This document shows, in pieces, positions 25,529 through 35,654 of a stretch of DNA of 63,298 nt; the stretch's first letter is position 1; each line of letters begins with the position of its first letter. The notes under the pieces are model-generated. The model made no database searches, was not told the DNA's origin, and was given only the letters and a program-made list of their open reading frames with translations. Position numbers and translations under genes: made by a program. The DNA lies in the NCBI GenBank assembly GCA_945900755.1, contig CAMDKS010000020.1, forward strand, positions 1 through 63,298, written 5' to 3'. The DNA is from Bdellovibrio sp. ZAP7 (GTDB lineage: Bacteria > Bdellovibrionota_B > Oligoflexia > Oligoflexales > RGVZ01).

Positions 25529-27577
25529 TCAGTCCTCCTTTATTGTGGCTGTAGCTGAGGCTGGAGTTTCTCCAGCAGCAATGGCGGCTTCATGAAACAC
25601 GTTTTCGATATGTGCAATGCGAATGGGTTTGGTTAAAAATCCCTGCATGCCAGCGTCCATACACGCCTTTTTGTCCTCCTCGAAGGCGTTGGCCGTTAAG
25701 GCGACAATCCTGGCCGTTTGGGATGGGCCGTCCGTCGAGCGAATGAGGCGAGTGGCCTCTAGGCCTCCCATTTCTGGCATTTGCAAATCCATAAGGATTA
25801 GGTCCCACTTTTGAGTTTGGGCTAGGTCAAACGCTTCACGCCCATTTTTGGCAAGCGTAAATGAGACCTCGAATTTCTTGCACAGCATGCCCATAAGTTT
25901 TTGGTTGGTTGGGTTATCCTCAGCCAGTAGAAGTCGAATGTTTTTTAGAGTCGATGCGCGAACTAATTTTACAGTAGCCTCTGCGACAAAGCTCTCTGCT
26001 GACTGGGTGATTATTGAAACGGTGAAAGTCGATCCTTTACCCAATTCGCTAGCAACAGTAATGTCTCCGCCCATTAAATTGGCCAGGCGTTTTGCGATGG
26101 CGAGCCCTAGGCCTGTTCCGCCATATTTTCTAGTGATGCTTTCATCGGACTGTGAAAAGGCTTTGAAAAGTCGTCCTTGTTGTTCTGAAGTGAGTCCAAT
26201 ACCTGTGTCTTCTACGGCAAAGATGAGGGCGATCGCGCCTGGGACGTCACTGGCAGGACCGGTTTTTAAGTGCACATTCACGTTTCCGGAGGCCGTGAAT
26301 TTTACGGCATTTGTCATGAGGTTTAAAATAATTTGTCGTATCCTCAGTTCGTCTCCAAGAATTTGTGTGGGGACGTCGGGCGCAATTTTAAGGCGTAGTT
26401 GGACACCTTTTTCCGTGGTCGTTTTTTTGAGGAGCGTGGCGAGGCTGCTTAATATATTTCGAGGCGAGACTGGGCGTTTTTCGATAGTCATCTGGGCGGC
26501 GTCTATTTTGCTGAAATCTAGAATGTCGTTAATGACCCCCATCAGCATTTCGCCTGCCACTAAAATATCTCCGACCACATCAGAGTAGGTTTTTTCAAGA
26601 TTACCCGAGGCCAAAATCTGACTCATACCTAAAATGCCGTTGAGGGGCGTGCGAATTTCGTGACTCATGTTGGCCAAGAACGTGCTTTTGGATTTAACAG
26701 CTTTATCAAGCTCTACCGCTTGTAATTCAAGTGATCGAATCACCGAGGTGGTTTCCGCCTGCTTAATTTCAAGATTTCTTTTTGTATCGACTAAGGCTGA
26801 GATATCAACCGCTGTTCCCACATAACTGTCGACCAGGCCCGCATCGTTTAGCACAGCTGCGGCGGTTCCCTGAACCCAGCGAACGGTGCCGTCACTGCGA
26901 CGCAGTCTCCACGTTAGGTTAAATGCCGATTGGCCTGTGATGAAATCTCCCCAAGCCGTGAAGGCCTTAAGGCGGTCTTCAGGGTGGAACGCCTTGATCC
27001 AGCCATCTCCGAGAGACTGCTCGCTAGGATTTCCGGTGATTTCAGCCCATGCTGTATTGCTATAGATGCAATTGCCCTCAGAGTCGGTCCTAAAAATTCC
27101 GACGGGAGCTGATTGCATGATGGCTGCTTGTAACCGCTCCTCGGAATGTAGTTTGTCTTGCAGTTTTTTTTCTTCGGTGACGTCACGGCGGATACCTAGG
27201 TAGCTTGAGATTTTTCCGGTGGAGTCCAAAATTGGCATGATCGTGCTATCGACCCAATAGAGCGCCCCGCTTTTGGAGCGGTTGCACACGAGGCTCTTCC
27301 ACGGTTGGCCACTCGCGATTTGTTTCCACATGGCTTTCCAGAATTCCGCGGGATGATGTTTGGAATTTAGAAGGCTGTGTGGTTGGCCGAGCAGCTCAGA
27401 ATTGGAGTAGCCAGATAATTTTTCGAAGTTGCCGTTGGCAAATATGATGATCCCGCGAAGATCCGTGACGGAAATAATATTAGAATCATTAATGGCCATA
27501 CTCAGCTCTGGAAGCTGAAATAGGTCTTCCAGATTCAGGCCGGTGGCTGGGTTAACAATGATTCTGGCAGTGCTCAC
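25529..27577 (-). CDS. Soluble hybrid histidine kinase: PAS-PAS-HisKA-HATPase-receiver
   Basis: 682 residues with no membrane helix. Two PAS domains (about 25-135 and 145-262) with PAC segments such as [12 protein letters not shown]; a HisKA dimerisation domain with the phospho-accepting H306 in SHEIRTPLN; an HATPase domain with N-box [10 protein letters not shown]1 VEDTGIGL and G2 GTGLGLAIA; and a C-terminal receiver with D597 in LMDLQMP and [10 protein letters not shown]. It probably senses a cytoplasmic cue through PAS. No HPt protein is adjacent. The long unknown gene downstream is translationally coupled. Confidence 0.95.
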   Translation of the reverse strand: MSTARIIVNPATGLNLEDLFQLPELSMAINDSNIISVTDLRGIIIFANGNFEKLSGYSNSELLGQPHSLLNSKHHPAEFWKAMWKQIASGQPWKSLVCNRSKSGALYWVDSTIMPILDSTGKISSYLGIRRDVTEEKKLQDKLHSEERLQAAIMQSAPVGIFRTDSEGNCIYSNTAWAEITGNPSEQSLGDGWIKAFHPEDRLKAFTAWGDFITGQSAFNLTWRLRRSDGTVRWVQGTAAAVLNDAGLVDSYVGTAVDISALVDTKRNLEIKQAETTSVIRSLELQAVELDKAVKSKSTFLANMSHEIRTPLNGILGMSQILASGNLEKTYSDVVGDILVAGEMLMGVINDILDFSKIDAAQMTIEKRPVSPRNILSSLATLLKKTTTEKGVQLRLKIAPDVPTQILGDELRIRQIILNLMTNAVKFTASGNVNVHLKTGPASDVPGAIALIFAVEDTGIGLTSEQQGRLFKAFSQSDESITRKYGGTGLGLAIAKRLANLMGGDITVASELGKGSTFTVSIITQSAESFVAEATVKLVRASTLKNIRLLLAEDNPTNQKLMGMLCKKFEVSFTLAKNGREAFDLAQTQKWDLILMDLQMPEMGGLEATRLIRSTDGPSQTARIVALTANAFEEDKKACMDAGMQGFLTKPIRIAHIENVFHEAAIAAGETPASATATIKED

Positions 27578-27973
27578 TTTTTGGCTCTTTCCCTAAGATC
27601 AATAAATAGGACAAGTCCCGACAATGGGTTGCTCTCTTGAGGGTCATCGTCAAGGCGGATTAAAACTTTAGGGGACTGGGTGTAATTAATTAGGAATACG
27701 GCAAAATTAAAAAATAAAATGTTTAATTTCGGGCGGTTATATACTTTGTCGAGGGCAAAAAAAAAACACTGGCTGGCCGTTTCGATCGGCACGAGGCGAG
27801 AGGCCTGCCAATTTTTATAACTTGCGCGCTCATTTCATCGGAAAAATGTTTTAACCTAATGGCGTAGAGCCCCGTTGGGGTATATAGTATTGGTCGCATC
27901 GTTGGCACTGGCTCATAACGAAAGTTTCGAGACGAAGCCGTTGCGCGAATGATAGGGTGCGAAAAAGGAACCG
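27578..27973. other. Divergent intergenic region, 396 bases
   Basis: This region separates the start of the hybrid kinase (minus) from glutamate-cysteine ligase (plus) and should hold both promoters. It is AT-rich with a run of nine or more A around 27757-27766. I found no convincing -35/-10 pair, riboswitch-like fold or conserved small ORF. Confidence 0.5.
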
Positions 27974-29443
27974 ATGATGACAGTACCTGAATCTACAAGT
28001 CCACTCATGACTCCTGAAATCTGCCGAGACTGGATTGACACGAAAGTGTTTCCACTTCAGCCGGAAACATATCGTAATCAGTATCCTGGTTTTCCGGGGG
28101 CAGTGGGTCTTGAAATTGAAATGCTACCACTTTTTGATGATCATATCGGAGAAGCTCCACGGGGGGTTCCGCTTCAGGGACAAACGGATAGTTTGGCTGC
28201 GTGGCTTCGTAAGATTTGTATCGCACATGGTTGGGAGCGCATTGAGTCGGGCACAGGCCGTGATCAATGGCTGATGGGGGTCAAGCTGGACCAAGGCGAC
28301 AACTTATCGTTTGAGCCTGGTGGGCAGCTTGAATTTTCGTCGCGTCCATACCATTGTTTGAGCGAGGCGATCAATCGTACAACCTACATACAGTCACTTC
28401 TTGACCGCGAGCTCAAGCAGCTAGGAAACGTCTCCTTGCTCCAAGTTGGAATCAATCCGTGGCACAGTGTTGATACTATTGGTTTACAAATGCAGAAACC
28501 TCGTTATTTGGCCATGAATGAATTTTTTTCTAGGATCAGCGAGTATGGCCCTCGGATGATGCGTCAGACGTGCACGGTTCAAGTAAACCTGGATTTCGGT
28601 CGCGACGAAGAGACGATGGCAAAGCGATTTTTGGCCAGCATGCTGATGGCTCCTATTAGCGGTGCCATCTTTAATTATAGTGCCTTTGAATCCGGAAAAT
28701 ATACGGGGGTGACAGGACTGCGGCAGCGGGTTTGGCGCCACCTAGATCCTTCGCGTACGGATATTCCAAAGTTAGATTATTTATTAAAGAGACTTGATAA
28801 AAAGGCGTGTGTCAACACGTGGTATGATTTTACGATGAATGCTCGCGTCGTTTTTTCAGCCCGTCAAGATTACCGCGTCATGCACCAACCGACGACTTGG
28901 GCTCAGTGGATGTCTAACGGCATCGACGGAGTGAAGCCTGAGGCCAGTGATTTTGAAACGCACCTTAGCCTGTTATTTCCTGAGGTCAGGGCACGGGGAT
29001 TTTTGGAGATGCGAAGTGTTGACTGTCAGTCTCGTGTTTGGCAGTTTGTGCCAGCGGGCTGGTGGACGGGTTTGTTATACGACGATCGCGCTTTGGATGC
29101 CGTGATTGAGCTGATGGCCCCACACTCGTCCAATCTTTATTCATTGCTGCAAAAGGCTGAAACAGGTCTCAGTGATCCGACCGTGGCGGCCTTGGCAAAA
29201 AAGCTAATAGACATTGCCGATGCGGGCCTCAAACGCCTGCCAGCTTGTTATTTTGGTGGCGGAGCCCTGAAGGGGCTGGAAGTATTTGCTGAACATTTTG
29301 TTAACCGCGGGCGTGTGCCTGCAAATGATGTCATGGATGAGTATAAGGCTAGTGGGCGTTTGGACGTGGCTTGTTTTAGGAGAGTTGAGTCGCGCTGGAA
29401 CGACCTAATGGTGCGGTCTTCGGATCCAGCACACTCGGTGTAG
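27974..29443 (+). CDS. Glutamate-cysteine ligase (GCS2 superfamily)
   Basis: 489 residues. Joins glutamate and cysteine using ATP, the first step to glutathione (or, in EgtA, to ergothioneine). Visible family features are VGLEIEM near the N-terminus (metal/ATP Glu), NLSFEPGGQLEFSSRPY-like segment (about 116-132), QTCTVQVNLDF and the acidic FLEMRSVDCQ region. This arrangement matches the plant/alphaproteobacterial and EgtA-type ligases rather than E. coli GshA. Two adjacent ATGs (27974, 27977) follow AAGGA; the second has better spacing. No glutathione synthetase is nearby. The glutamate dehydrogenase downstream also uses glutamate. Confidence 0.9.
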   Translation: MMTVPESTSPLMTPEICRDWIDTKVFPLQPETYRNQYPGFPGAVGLEIEMLPLFDDHIGEAPRGVPLQGQTDSLAAWLRKICIAHGWERIESGTGRDQWLMGVKLDQGDNLSFEPGGQLEFSSRPYHCLSEAINRTTYIQSLLDRELKQLGNVSLLQVGINPWHSVDTIGLQMQKPRYLAMNEFFSRISEYGPRMMRQTCTVQVNLDFGRDEETMAKRFLASMLMAPISGAIFNYSAFESGKYTGVTGLRQRVWRHLDPSRTDIPKLDYLLKRLDKKACVNTWYDFTMNARVVFSARQDYRVMHQPTTWAQWMSNGIDGVKPEASDFETHLSLLFPEVRARGFLEMRSVDCQSRVWQFVPAGWWTGLLYDDRALDAVIELMAPHSSNLYSLLQKAETGLSDPTVAALAKKLIDIADAGLKRLPACYFGGGALKGLEVFAEHFVNRGRVPANDVMDEYKASGRLDVACFRRVESRWNDLMVRSSDPAHSV

Positions 29444-29529
29444 CCGGTGGGTAGGATTTTGAGACTTGAAGACATTCGATTCGAGAAATAAATAGCGGCA
29501 TTCGGTAATAATTATTTAGGGTGGAACAA

Positions 29530-32500
29530 ATGGCTATCGGTGATCATAACGAACGAAATCAACATTTTTTAGAAGACGACGGATCAGGCGGCAGTGCCTC
29601 TGGGATGTCTGGCGATGGTTTGACAGGCGAACAGCTTGCCACCTATATTGCTGACGTGGCTAGGACCGTGCGAGACAATATGAATCACGGGGTTGAGCAA
29701 TTGACACCTTGGTTTTTCAACAATATGCCGTCCATTTATTATCAGACGACGCCAAGTGCCGAAAAAGTTTCGCACCTGCAGGCGTTGATTACGAGCGATC
29801 TTTTTGAGACGAAGCAAACACTAACACTTTGGGATAAAAGTCGAACTCGGGTGACTTACATCGGCCCTGGCGGCGACGACAGTATTTTAGGAGAAGTGGC
29901 CTCTCGGTTGACGACGTTTAAAATGAAAATGGGGAGTTTGTATGTTAGTCGGGACGATAAATTATTTATCGGCAATTTTAGCCGCTCCGAGTATGTCAGC
30001 CTAGATCATAGTAATACCCGCATCGTAGAGAAACTGCGCTTAGCTCAGGAGATGATGCTCAAGGAGCATCCGTCGGACAGTTTAGAGATTGATCATTACA
30101 TCGAGAATTTAGACAATGATTTTGTCATGTATTCGACCCCTGCTCGCATCCAGCTGACGTACCGTATGGTGCGGTATATGAAATCCCACGAGGGTGCCCA
30201 CACGTTCTTTGAACCCGTGGCCGACCGTTTGACGGCTCGTTTGACCTTGGGTTTGAAAAATGGCACGCCTGGCGAGGCGATGGAACAAATTTTCAACCTT
30301 TTAAATCGTTATGGTGTGAGTTTGAGCCGAGTGTTTGTGGTCTCTTTTCGCAAAGGATTTGAGGCTCCCATATCGGTCATTCACTTTCATATTGCGAGTA
30401 GTACGGGCACAAAAATTAATATTTCAGATGTGCCGATGATTAAACTAAACAAGGCGTTGCGGACGATGGGTTGGGTAGATACCGACGAGTACTCGGCGTT
30501 TATGGCCCCGCAGTATGGATTTTCTATCAATGCCGTCAATTTGGTGCGGTCCTGGGCGTCGTGGCTGCATGTGATGCTCGGCAAGGATAACGCCTACTAT
30601 TATAGTCACTATAAAATTCGTGCGACGTTTTTCAAGTATCCTGAACTTGTTAAGGAATTGGTCAATTATTTTCGGACAAAATTTGATCCTAGCGAGGCCT
30701 CCGCTCGTCAAGGAGGCGAGTTAGCGCAAATGGCTCGAAATTTAAATCAAACGATTTCCGCAATGGACGACGAAGTAGAGCGTAATATCGCTGTTCGCAC
30801 CATGAGCTTTATTGAAAGGACAGAAAAGACCAATTACTTTAGCCAAACTAAAACTGGTCTGGCCTTCCGTTTGAATCCTGATGTGCTAGACAAAAAACAT
30901 TATCCTGAGCGCCCATTTTGCATTTTCTTCATCGTTGGGCGTGACTACCGGATGTTCCATACGCGGTGGAAAGACATTGCGCGGGGAGGACTCAGAGTCG
31001 TGATGCCTCGTAACTCCACGGATTACGAGGTGGCGTTAGCCGGGCACTACGATGAAGTGTATGGTCTGTCACATGCACAGCAGTTGAAAAATAAAGATAT
31101 ACCAGAGGGGGGAGCTAAAGGAGTTCTCGTTCTCAAGCCGGGTGGCGACCGAGTGACGGCGGTTCGTGGGGGAGTCAATGCCCTGTTGGACCTTTTGGTT
31201 CCAGACGACGAGTCGAGGGAAGTGGGTCAGGCCAATTTGGTGTCCTATTATGATAAAGATGACATTATTTATCTTGGCCCAGACGAGAATATCACCAACG
31301 ATTTAATTGAGTGGATTCCTGCGCAAGCAGCTCGTCGAGGTTACCCATATGCGGCAGCATTCATGTCGTCAAAACCGGGCGCAGGCATCAATCACAAGGA
31401 GTATGGTGTCACAAGTGAGGGCATTAACGTCTTCGTTGAGAATATGCTTAAATTTCTGAAGATCGATCCTCGTCAACAGACTTTTACCGTGAAAATGACC
31501 GGTGGTCCTGACGGCGACGTTGCCGGCAACGAGCTGAAAATTCTTCACCGTGAGTACGGAGAAAACGCTCGGGTAGTAGCCATAGGCGACGGTACAGGCG
31601 CGGCTTACGATCCAGAAGGTTTGGATTGGAAAGAACTACTTCGCTTGTTTACGGCGAGCTGCGGAATATCTGATTTCAATCCAAAAAAGCTTCAGGGCAA
31701 AGGTGCCTTTGTTATTAAAGCAGAATCGCCCGAAACAATGAAGATACGCAATGAGATTCACGCAACGGTGGATGCGGATATTTTTATTCCTGGTGGTGGT
31801 AGACCCTATACGGTCAATGATCGGACGTGGGAACTTTTTATGAAAGACGATAAGCCATCGGTCAGAGCCGTTATCGAGGGGGCAAATATTTTCTTTACCG
31901 CTGGTGCGCGCAAGAAATTGCAAGAGCACGGTGTGTTGATGATTAAGGATAGTTCGGCAAATAAAACCGGTGTTATATGCTCCAGCTATGAAATCATAGC
32001 CTCGCTGACCATTTCTGAGCGTGAGTTTTTGGACATCAAGGCAACTTACGTCAGTCAGGTTATCGACATTCTGAGAATTAAGGCCGACAACGAAGCCAAG
32101 CTAATTTTCCGTGAATTCGTACGCTCAGGGCGCAAACGTTCGTTGGTCGAATTGTCCATGGATGCTAGTAGGGTCATCAATGAAGTCACCGATGTTCTAC
32201 TTGAGGAGTTAACTCGCCGAGAGCACGATGTGGAAAAAGACGAATTCTTCACAGGCTTAGTTCTGGCGCATTGCCCGAAAATTTTGGTCGAAAAATATCG
32301 CTCACGGATCCTTGAAAAATTACCATTGGCCCATAAGATTGCTACCCTTGCCGCTTACATGGCGTCCAATATAGTTTACCGCGAGGGCCTTGGGTGGATA
32401 GACCGAATTCCTGTCAATCAGCGATATAGCGTGTGTTTGTCGTACATGAAAAATGACAAGCTCAGGGGCGAGTTGGTTTCATCGGTGGAAAATTCTTCGT

Positions 32501-32583
32501 TGCCAAATAAAGACAAGATCATGGCGATCCTTGAACGCAATGCCACCCGAGACTTGACCATTTTAGCGATAGAGCATGGTTGA
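29530..32583 (+). CDS. Large NAD-type glutamate dehydrogenase (~115 kDa class)
   Basis: 1017 residues from the ATG at 29530, which has AGGGTGG five bases upstream; a GTG at 29521 is less likely. The catalytic region near residues 480-530 has WKDIARGGLRVV and KNKDIPEGGAKGV, the motif of the large fungal-type/115 kDa GDHs, where the Lys residues bind and activate glutamate. The Rossmann region follows (KMTGGPDGDVAGN, VVAIGDGTG) and later GGRPYTVNDRTW. The long N-terminal (~450 residues) is regulatory in known members. It deaminates glutamate to 2-oxoglutarate, usually for catabolism. It follows the ligase gene by 86 bases. Confidence 0.93.
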   Translation: MAIGDHNERNQHFLEDDGSGGSASGMSGDGLTGEQLATYIADVARTVRDNMNHGVEQLTPWFFNNMPSIYYQTTPSAEKVSHLQALITSDLFETKQTLTLWDKSRTRVTYIGPGGDDSILGEVASRLTTFKMKMGSLYVSRDDKLFIGNFSRSEYVSLDHSNTRIVEKLRLAQEMMLKEHPSDSLEIDHYIENLDNDFVMYSTPARIQLTYRMVRYMKSHEGAHTFFEPVADRLTARLTLGLKNGTPGEAMEQIFNLLNRYGVSLSRVFVVSFRKGFEAPISVIHFHIASSTGTKINISDVPMIKLNKALRTMGWVDTDEYSAFMAPQYGFSINAVNLVRSWASWLHVMLGKDNAYYYSHYKIRATFFKYPELVKELVNYFRTKFDPSEASARQGGELAQMARNLNQTISAMDDEVERNIAVRTMSFIERTEKTNYFSQTKTGLAFRLNPDVLDKKHYPERPFCIFFIVGRDYRMFHTRWKDIARGGLRVVMPRNSTDYEVALAGHYDEVYGLSHAQQLKNKDIPEGGAKGVLVLKPGGDRVTAVRGGVNALLDLLVPDDESREVGQANLVSYYDKDDIIYLGPDENITNDLIEWIPAQAARRGYPYAAAFMSSKPGAGINHKEYGVTSEGINVFVENMLKFLKIDPRQQTFTVKMTGGPDGDVAGNELKILHREYGENARVVAIGDGTGAAYDPEGLDWKELLRLFTASCGISDFNPKKLQGKGAFVIKAESPETMKIRNEIHATVDADIFIPGGGRPYTVNDRTWELFMKDDKPSVRAVIEGANIFFTAGARKKLQEHGVLMIKDSSANKTGVICSSYEIIASLTISEREFLDIKATYVSQVIDILRIKADNEAKLIFREFVRSGRKRSLVELSMDASRVINEVTDVLLEELTRREHDVEKDEFFTGLVLAHCPKILVEKYRSRILEKLPLAHKIATLAAYMASNIVYREGLGWIDRIPVNQRYSVCLSYMKNDKLRGELVSSVENSSLPNKDKIMAILERNATRDLTILAIEHG

Positions 32584-32681
32584 CTAGAATCTGGCGGAAC
32601 GGGACCCAAGTGTGGAGTCGACGACAAGAAACGTTTTAATTTGAGACCATCGAGACGGAGCGCTCTGCGGGAGTATGGTCT

Positions 32682-34076
32682 TCAATTCTGCTTGGTTTTA
32701 AAATCACAATGAGCTTCATTCAAAAGCCATTTATCAAACTCGCCTGCCTCGGTCGCAGTCCCCATATACTCTAACTCAGTGCATTTGACTAAGGCCTCTC
32801 GTTCGGCATCAGTAAGGACTGCGCCGGGAGGCATCGTTTTATATTGCATAATGTTTCGCTTGATTAATGAGCCCGTATACTCCATTTCCAGAGTGATGGG
32901 AAAGTCTAATTGTCCACGACTCTTGCTGTCGTGACAACTATTGCAATTCATCGCTTCACTCACTTTTTTGGCTGAATCGTCAGTTGTGATGGTGCCACCG
33001 GAGCATGCTGCAATAAACTCCTTGGTTCGACCACCAATGTTCCCATGGCCAAGTGCTGGACCGAATGCACTGGTGTCAAGCAAGGCTATTTTTGCGTTGC
33101 TATAGGATGCCATCTTCTTATTTACTTCTAAAAGCGCACCACCGAAAATAGCGGGGTCAAATCTTTCTTTTTCGGGCACTATCGAGATCAATGCTGATTT
33201 GTGGCAAAGATAGCAGTTTTCAAGTTTTTTCGTCTGATCAAGGCGTGTTCCAATTTTAATTCCTGAGTCAGAGCGAATGCGCCAAAGGTCAGCGTAGTAA
33301 GCTTTGGGAGTCACTAATGTGGCGCCTGAAGATACGTCTTTCTTCTGGATCGCAACCAATGAAATAGAGTTCGACACAGGCGACACGGTTTGTTCGCGAA
33401 ATCCAAATTGATAGAAGCGATCAAACACCTCCCCTGGGTAATAAACAAAAAATCTAGCAGCCGAGCGGCTATCATCGATGGTCGAAAGGTGATTAGAGAA
33501 AAATGTAAACGACACCATTTGCTGAGCAACAGGCCTACCTGCATTGAGAGCTTTTATTCGGTCGTGCGCGCCCTGACGGACGGAGTCATTGTCGTCATCC
33601 AATTTTGCCAAAAATTCTTTGTCTTTTAATTCATCGGGGAGATCCAGCAGGCTTTGATCCGGGAACGCAGCATAATAAGCTTTGTCTGAAACCGAAAATC
33701 CCATACTAAATCCCGGTCTTTTTTGTTGACGTTCAGAGAAAGTAAAGGCCTTCATATTGGCAAGACAGGTAGACGCTCGTTTACTTTTTTCTAATTGCGC
33801 GCCACACTCGTCAAGTTTAATGGCAACGACCACGGTGTTGGGTTCTTTGTATGAGGCTTGTTTGATATCTAAAAATGATTTTTGCCAATATGTTTTCCAC
33901 TGACCGTCATTTTGTGGGCATCCGTTCCCGTTAAAAGGCAGGGCAGTCACTGGACCACCCTCTGCCCCTGCCTTCGTAGGTTCAGCGCTTTTGTACCAAC
34001 TCGACATTTTGCACGATGCAACAAATAGCACTGTGCATGCTGACATCTGCATCAAACGAATGTGATTAATTTTCAT
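32682..34076 (-). CDS. Lipoprotein with two cytochrome c CXXCH motifs
   Basis: 464 residues from the ATG at 34076, chosen because it gives a proper lipoprotein signal ending FVASC (Cys22). Two haem-binding motifs are visible, CYLCH (288-292) and CNSCH (378-382), the latter followed by a possible axial Met in KTMPPGA (residues 413-419). The long N-terminal half (about 40-270) matches no family I know. It may be a periplasmic or surface-attached electron-transfer or redox enzyme. It starts 11 bases inside the end of the trypsin-like lipoprotein gene, so the two are likely made together. Confidence 0.75.
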   Translation of the reverse strand: MKINHIRLMQMSACTVLFVASCKMSSWYKSAEPTKAGAEGGPVTALPFNGNGCPQNDGQWKTYWQKSFLDIKQASYKEPNTVVVAIKLDECGAQLEKSKRASTCLANMKAFTFSERQQKRPGFSMGFSVSDKAYYAAFPDQSLLDLPDELKDKEFLAKLDDDNDSVRQGAHDRIKALNAGRPVAQQMVSFTFFSNHLSTIDDSRSAARFFVYYPGEVFDRFYQFGFREQTVSPVSNSISLVAIQKKDVSSGATLVTPKAYYADLWRIRSDSGIKIGTRLDQTKKLENCYLCHKSALISIVPEKERFDPAIFGGALLEVNKKMASYSNAKIALLDTSAFGPALGHGNIGGRTKEFIAACSGGTITTDDSAKKVSEAMNCNSCHDSKSRGQLDFPITLEMEYTGSLIKRNIMQYKTMPPGAVLTDAEREALVKCTELEYMGTATEAGEFDKWLLNEAHCDFKTKQN

Positions 34077-35043
34077 TTCCAGGCGCCTCACCATCTAAAA
34101 GAATAGTATCCCAATTTATCCCCGGAATGTCCACTAATGGAGTTGCAAAATTATGCATATGATCTCGCAAATAGACCGCTGGGCAATCTGCGGGATGAAA
34201 TCTTTGGGCGTTGCAATAGGCAGCCGCATGCTCTTCGCGCGTCATCATTCGGTGATTTAGTTTGTAAAAGTTACTGTCTTCAGACGTGAATTTTTCATTT
34301 AGTCCGGCTTTGTGAATAGCAAAGGGGCGTAGTGATTGTGCGTCTACCAATAGTCCAGCAGATGAGCCACCAAAACTATCGCAATCATGGTAAACAGTCG
34401 TGGGGCCGTCACCTCCGACGACACGGCAATCGGTACTTGAAAATTGAGGAAGCCCTCCAGGAAAGCTGATCAAAATCAGCTCGGAGGCTTCTCTTATTGG
34501 CTTTGCACTCAAGAACCCAGGAGTGGCTTTTTTTAGTGGAGCAACATAAACATCAAAGTTTCCGACTCCACTGATCAAATCCAATTTGGGGTGTGAAAAG
34601 TCGACTTCTATCATATCTTCTGGCACAATTGGCGCAGCCAGAGTCCCACTAAAGCTGGGCTCTAGTGCACCATTGCCACTAACTACAAAATTAATCTGTC
34701 CTGCATCTCTTTTCGACGCACGATAGTTCTTGTAAAAGAATATTTGCAGTCCTGGGTTATCAACTAGGATTTCAGAACAGTGATGATTGGTCATAATCGA
34801 CTGGGGTGCGATGTGAATAGCAGAGCAAAAAAACTGGTACCGCCCATCAATTTCGGCGGCCAATGCCCCTACACTATTGGACACGGAAAGCCCTGCGGCC
34901 GCTGCTGGATCGACGAAATAGCCGTTGGTCTCGCCAAAAAAACTGGCGGTGCGAGACCGTGTGTCATGGCCGGAGCAAGCTCCGAGCAAGCTACCAGCCA
35001 GTCCTATTACTATGAGTGAGCTTATACTACCTGATGCCGTCAT
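34066..35043 (-). CDS. Trypsin-like serine protease lipoprotein
   Basis: 325 residues from the ATG at 35043, which has GGAAGGA six bases upstream and yields a signal ending LLGACSG (lipid Cys23). A chymotrypsin-fold catalytic triad can be placed: H88 in TNHHC, D164 in GNFDVYVA and S228 in GGSSAG, with additional Cys (C73, C89, C206, C221) suitable for disulphides. It is therefore likely an active envelope or surface protease, divergent from HtrA (no PDZ). It lies upstream of the diheme lipoprotein, overlapping it by 11 bases. Confidence 0.82.
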   Translation of the reverse strand: MTASGSISSLIVIGLAGSLLGACSGHDTRSRTASFFGETNGYFVDPAAAAGLSVSNSVGALAAEIDGRYQFFCSAIHIAPQSIMTNHHCSEILVDNPGLQIFFYKNYRASKRDAGQINFVVSGNGALEPSFSGTLAAPIVPEDMIEVDFSHPKLDLISGVGNFDVYVAPLKKATPGFLSAKPIREASELILISFPGGLPQFSSTDCRVVGGDGPTTVYHDCDSFGGSSAGLLVDAQSLRPFAIHKAGLNEKFTSEDSNFYKLNHRMMTREEHAAAYCNAQRFHPADCPAVYLRDHMHNFATPLVDIPGINWDTILLDGEAPGNEN

Positions 35044-35654
35044 TTGAAATCCTTCCATCGTACTTTTAGAGCTCGCCACGCTTGGAGCTCTCTCACCTAA
35101 GGAAAGCAAAGACCATGCCAGCATAGAGTCCCGTCCGGCTCAAAGCACAACTCATGACCCTGCAAGGCGCAAACATCTAAATAGACAAAGAAAACAGAAC
35201 TTTAAATCACGTCCTGAAATTTATATGTGGACGAAATGTGGAAGCATTTCCGTTAATGGTCGGCCAAAATCTGGTCGCTCTGGCCGATTACTGGCCGTTT
35301 TCGGCCCATATTGGGCCAATATTGCGTATTTAAATTTGAATAATTTCTTTGCGTATTTCGGCTGACTGCTAAAAATTGAATGCTATTTTTTATTTAAGAA
35401 GAGCATTTTAGATCTATATTTCTAGACTATATCCGAACAAGTGATCGCCTCACGAACAACCATAAATCTGAAAATAATTGAGCTAATTGTAATGTTGGCA
35501 CGGCAATTGCTTAATGAAACTTGAGCCTCCTGTGAATGGTTCGCAGAAATGCTCAAAGGTAATGAGGCAGCAATTATTTTCATAAATGTTCAACCAATTT
35601 ATCACGTGCTTTAACAAAGTTGCCGTAGGCAGCAAATATTTAGGGAGATTGTTT
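35044..35654. other. Divergent intergenic region, 611 bases
   Basis: AT-rich spacer between the protease unit (minus) and a lipoprotein (plus). Apart from the phased GGCC array described separately, it contains the direct repeat GCGTATTT at 35324-35331 and 35351-35358. I see no gene in it: open frames are short and lack ribosome sites. Confidence 0.5.
35258..35322. promoter_or_regulatory. Helically phased GGCC/GGTC array ending in a 15-bp palindrome
   Basis: GGCC or GGTC cores begin at 35262, 35273, 35282, 35293, 35303 and 35314, spaced 11, 9, 11, 10 and 11 bases, about one per DNA turn, with AT-rich sequence between them. An extra GGTC sits at 35258. The last core lies in ATATTGG-G-CCAATAT (35308-35322), a perfect palindrome around one base. 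The array is about 215 bases upstream of the protease start. It looks like a multi-site operator or a curved/bent element. Confidence 0.5.

Noticed and set aside
25848-26588. A 246-residue open frame antisense to the hybrid histidine kinase.
   Set aside because: It is a shadow of a strongly conserved kinase gene on the opposite strand, lacks a ribosome site and encodes low-information Ser/Val-rich sequence.
27910-27930. Sigma54-type promoter before glutamate-cysteine ligase (TGGCAC at about 27904).
   Set aside because: The downstream TTGCA element is missing at the required distance.
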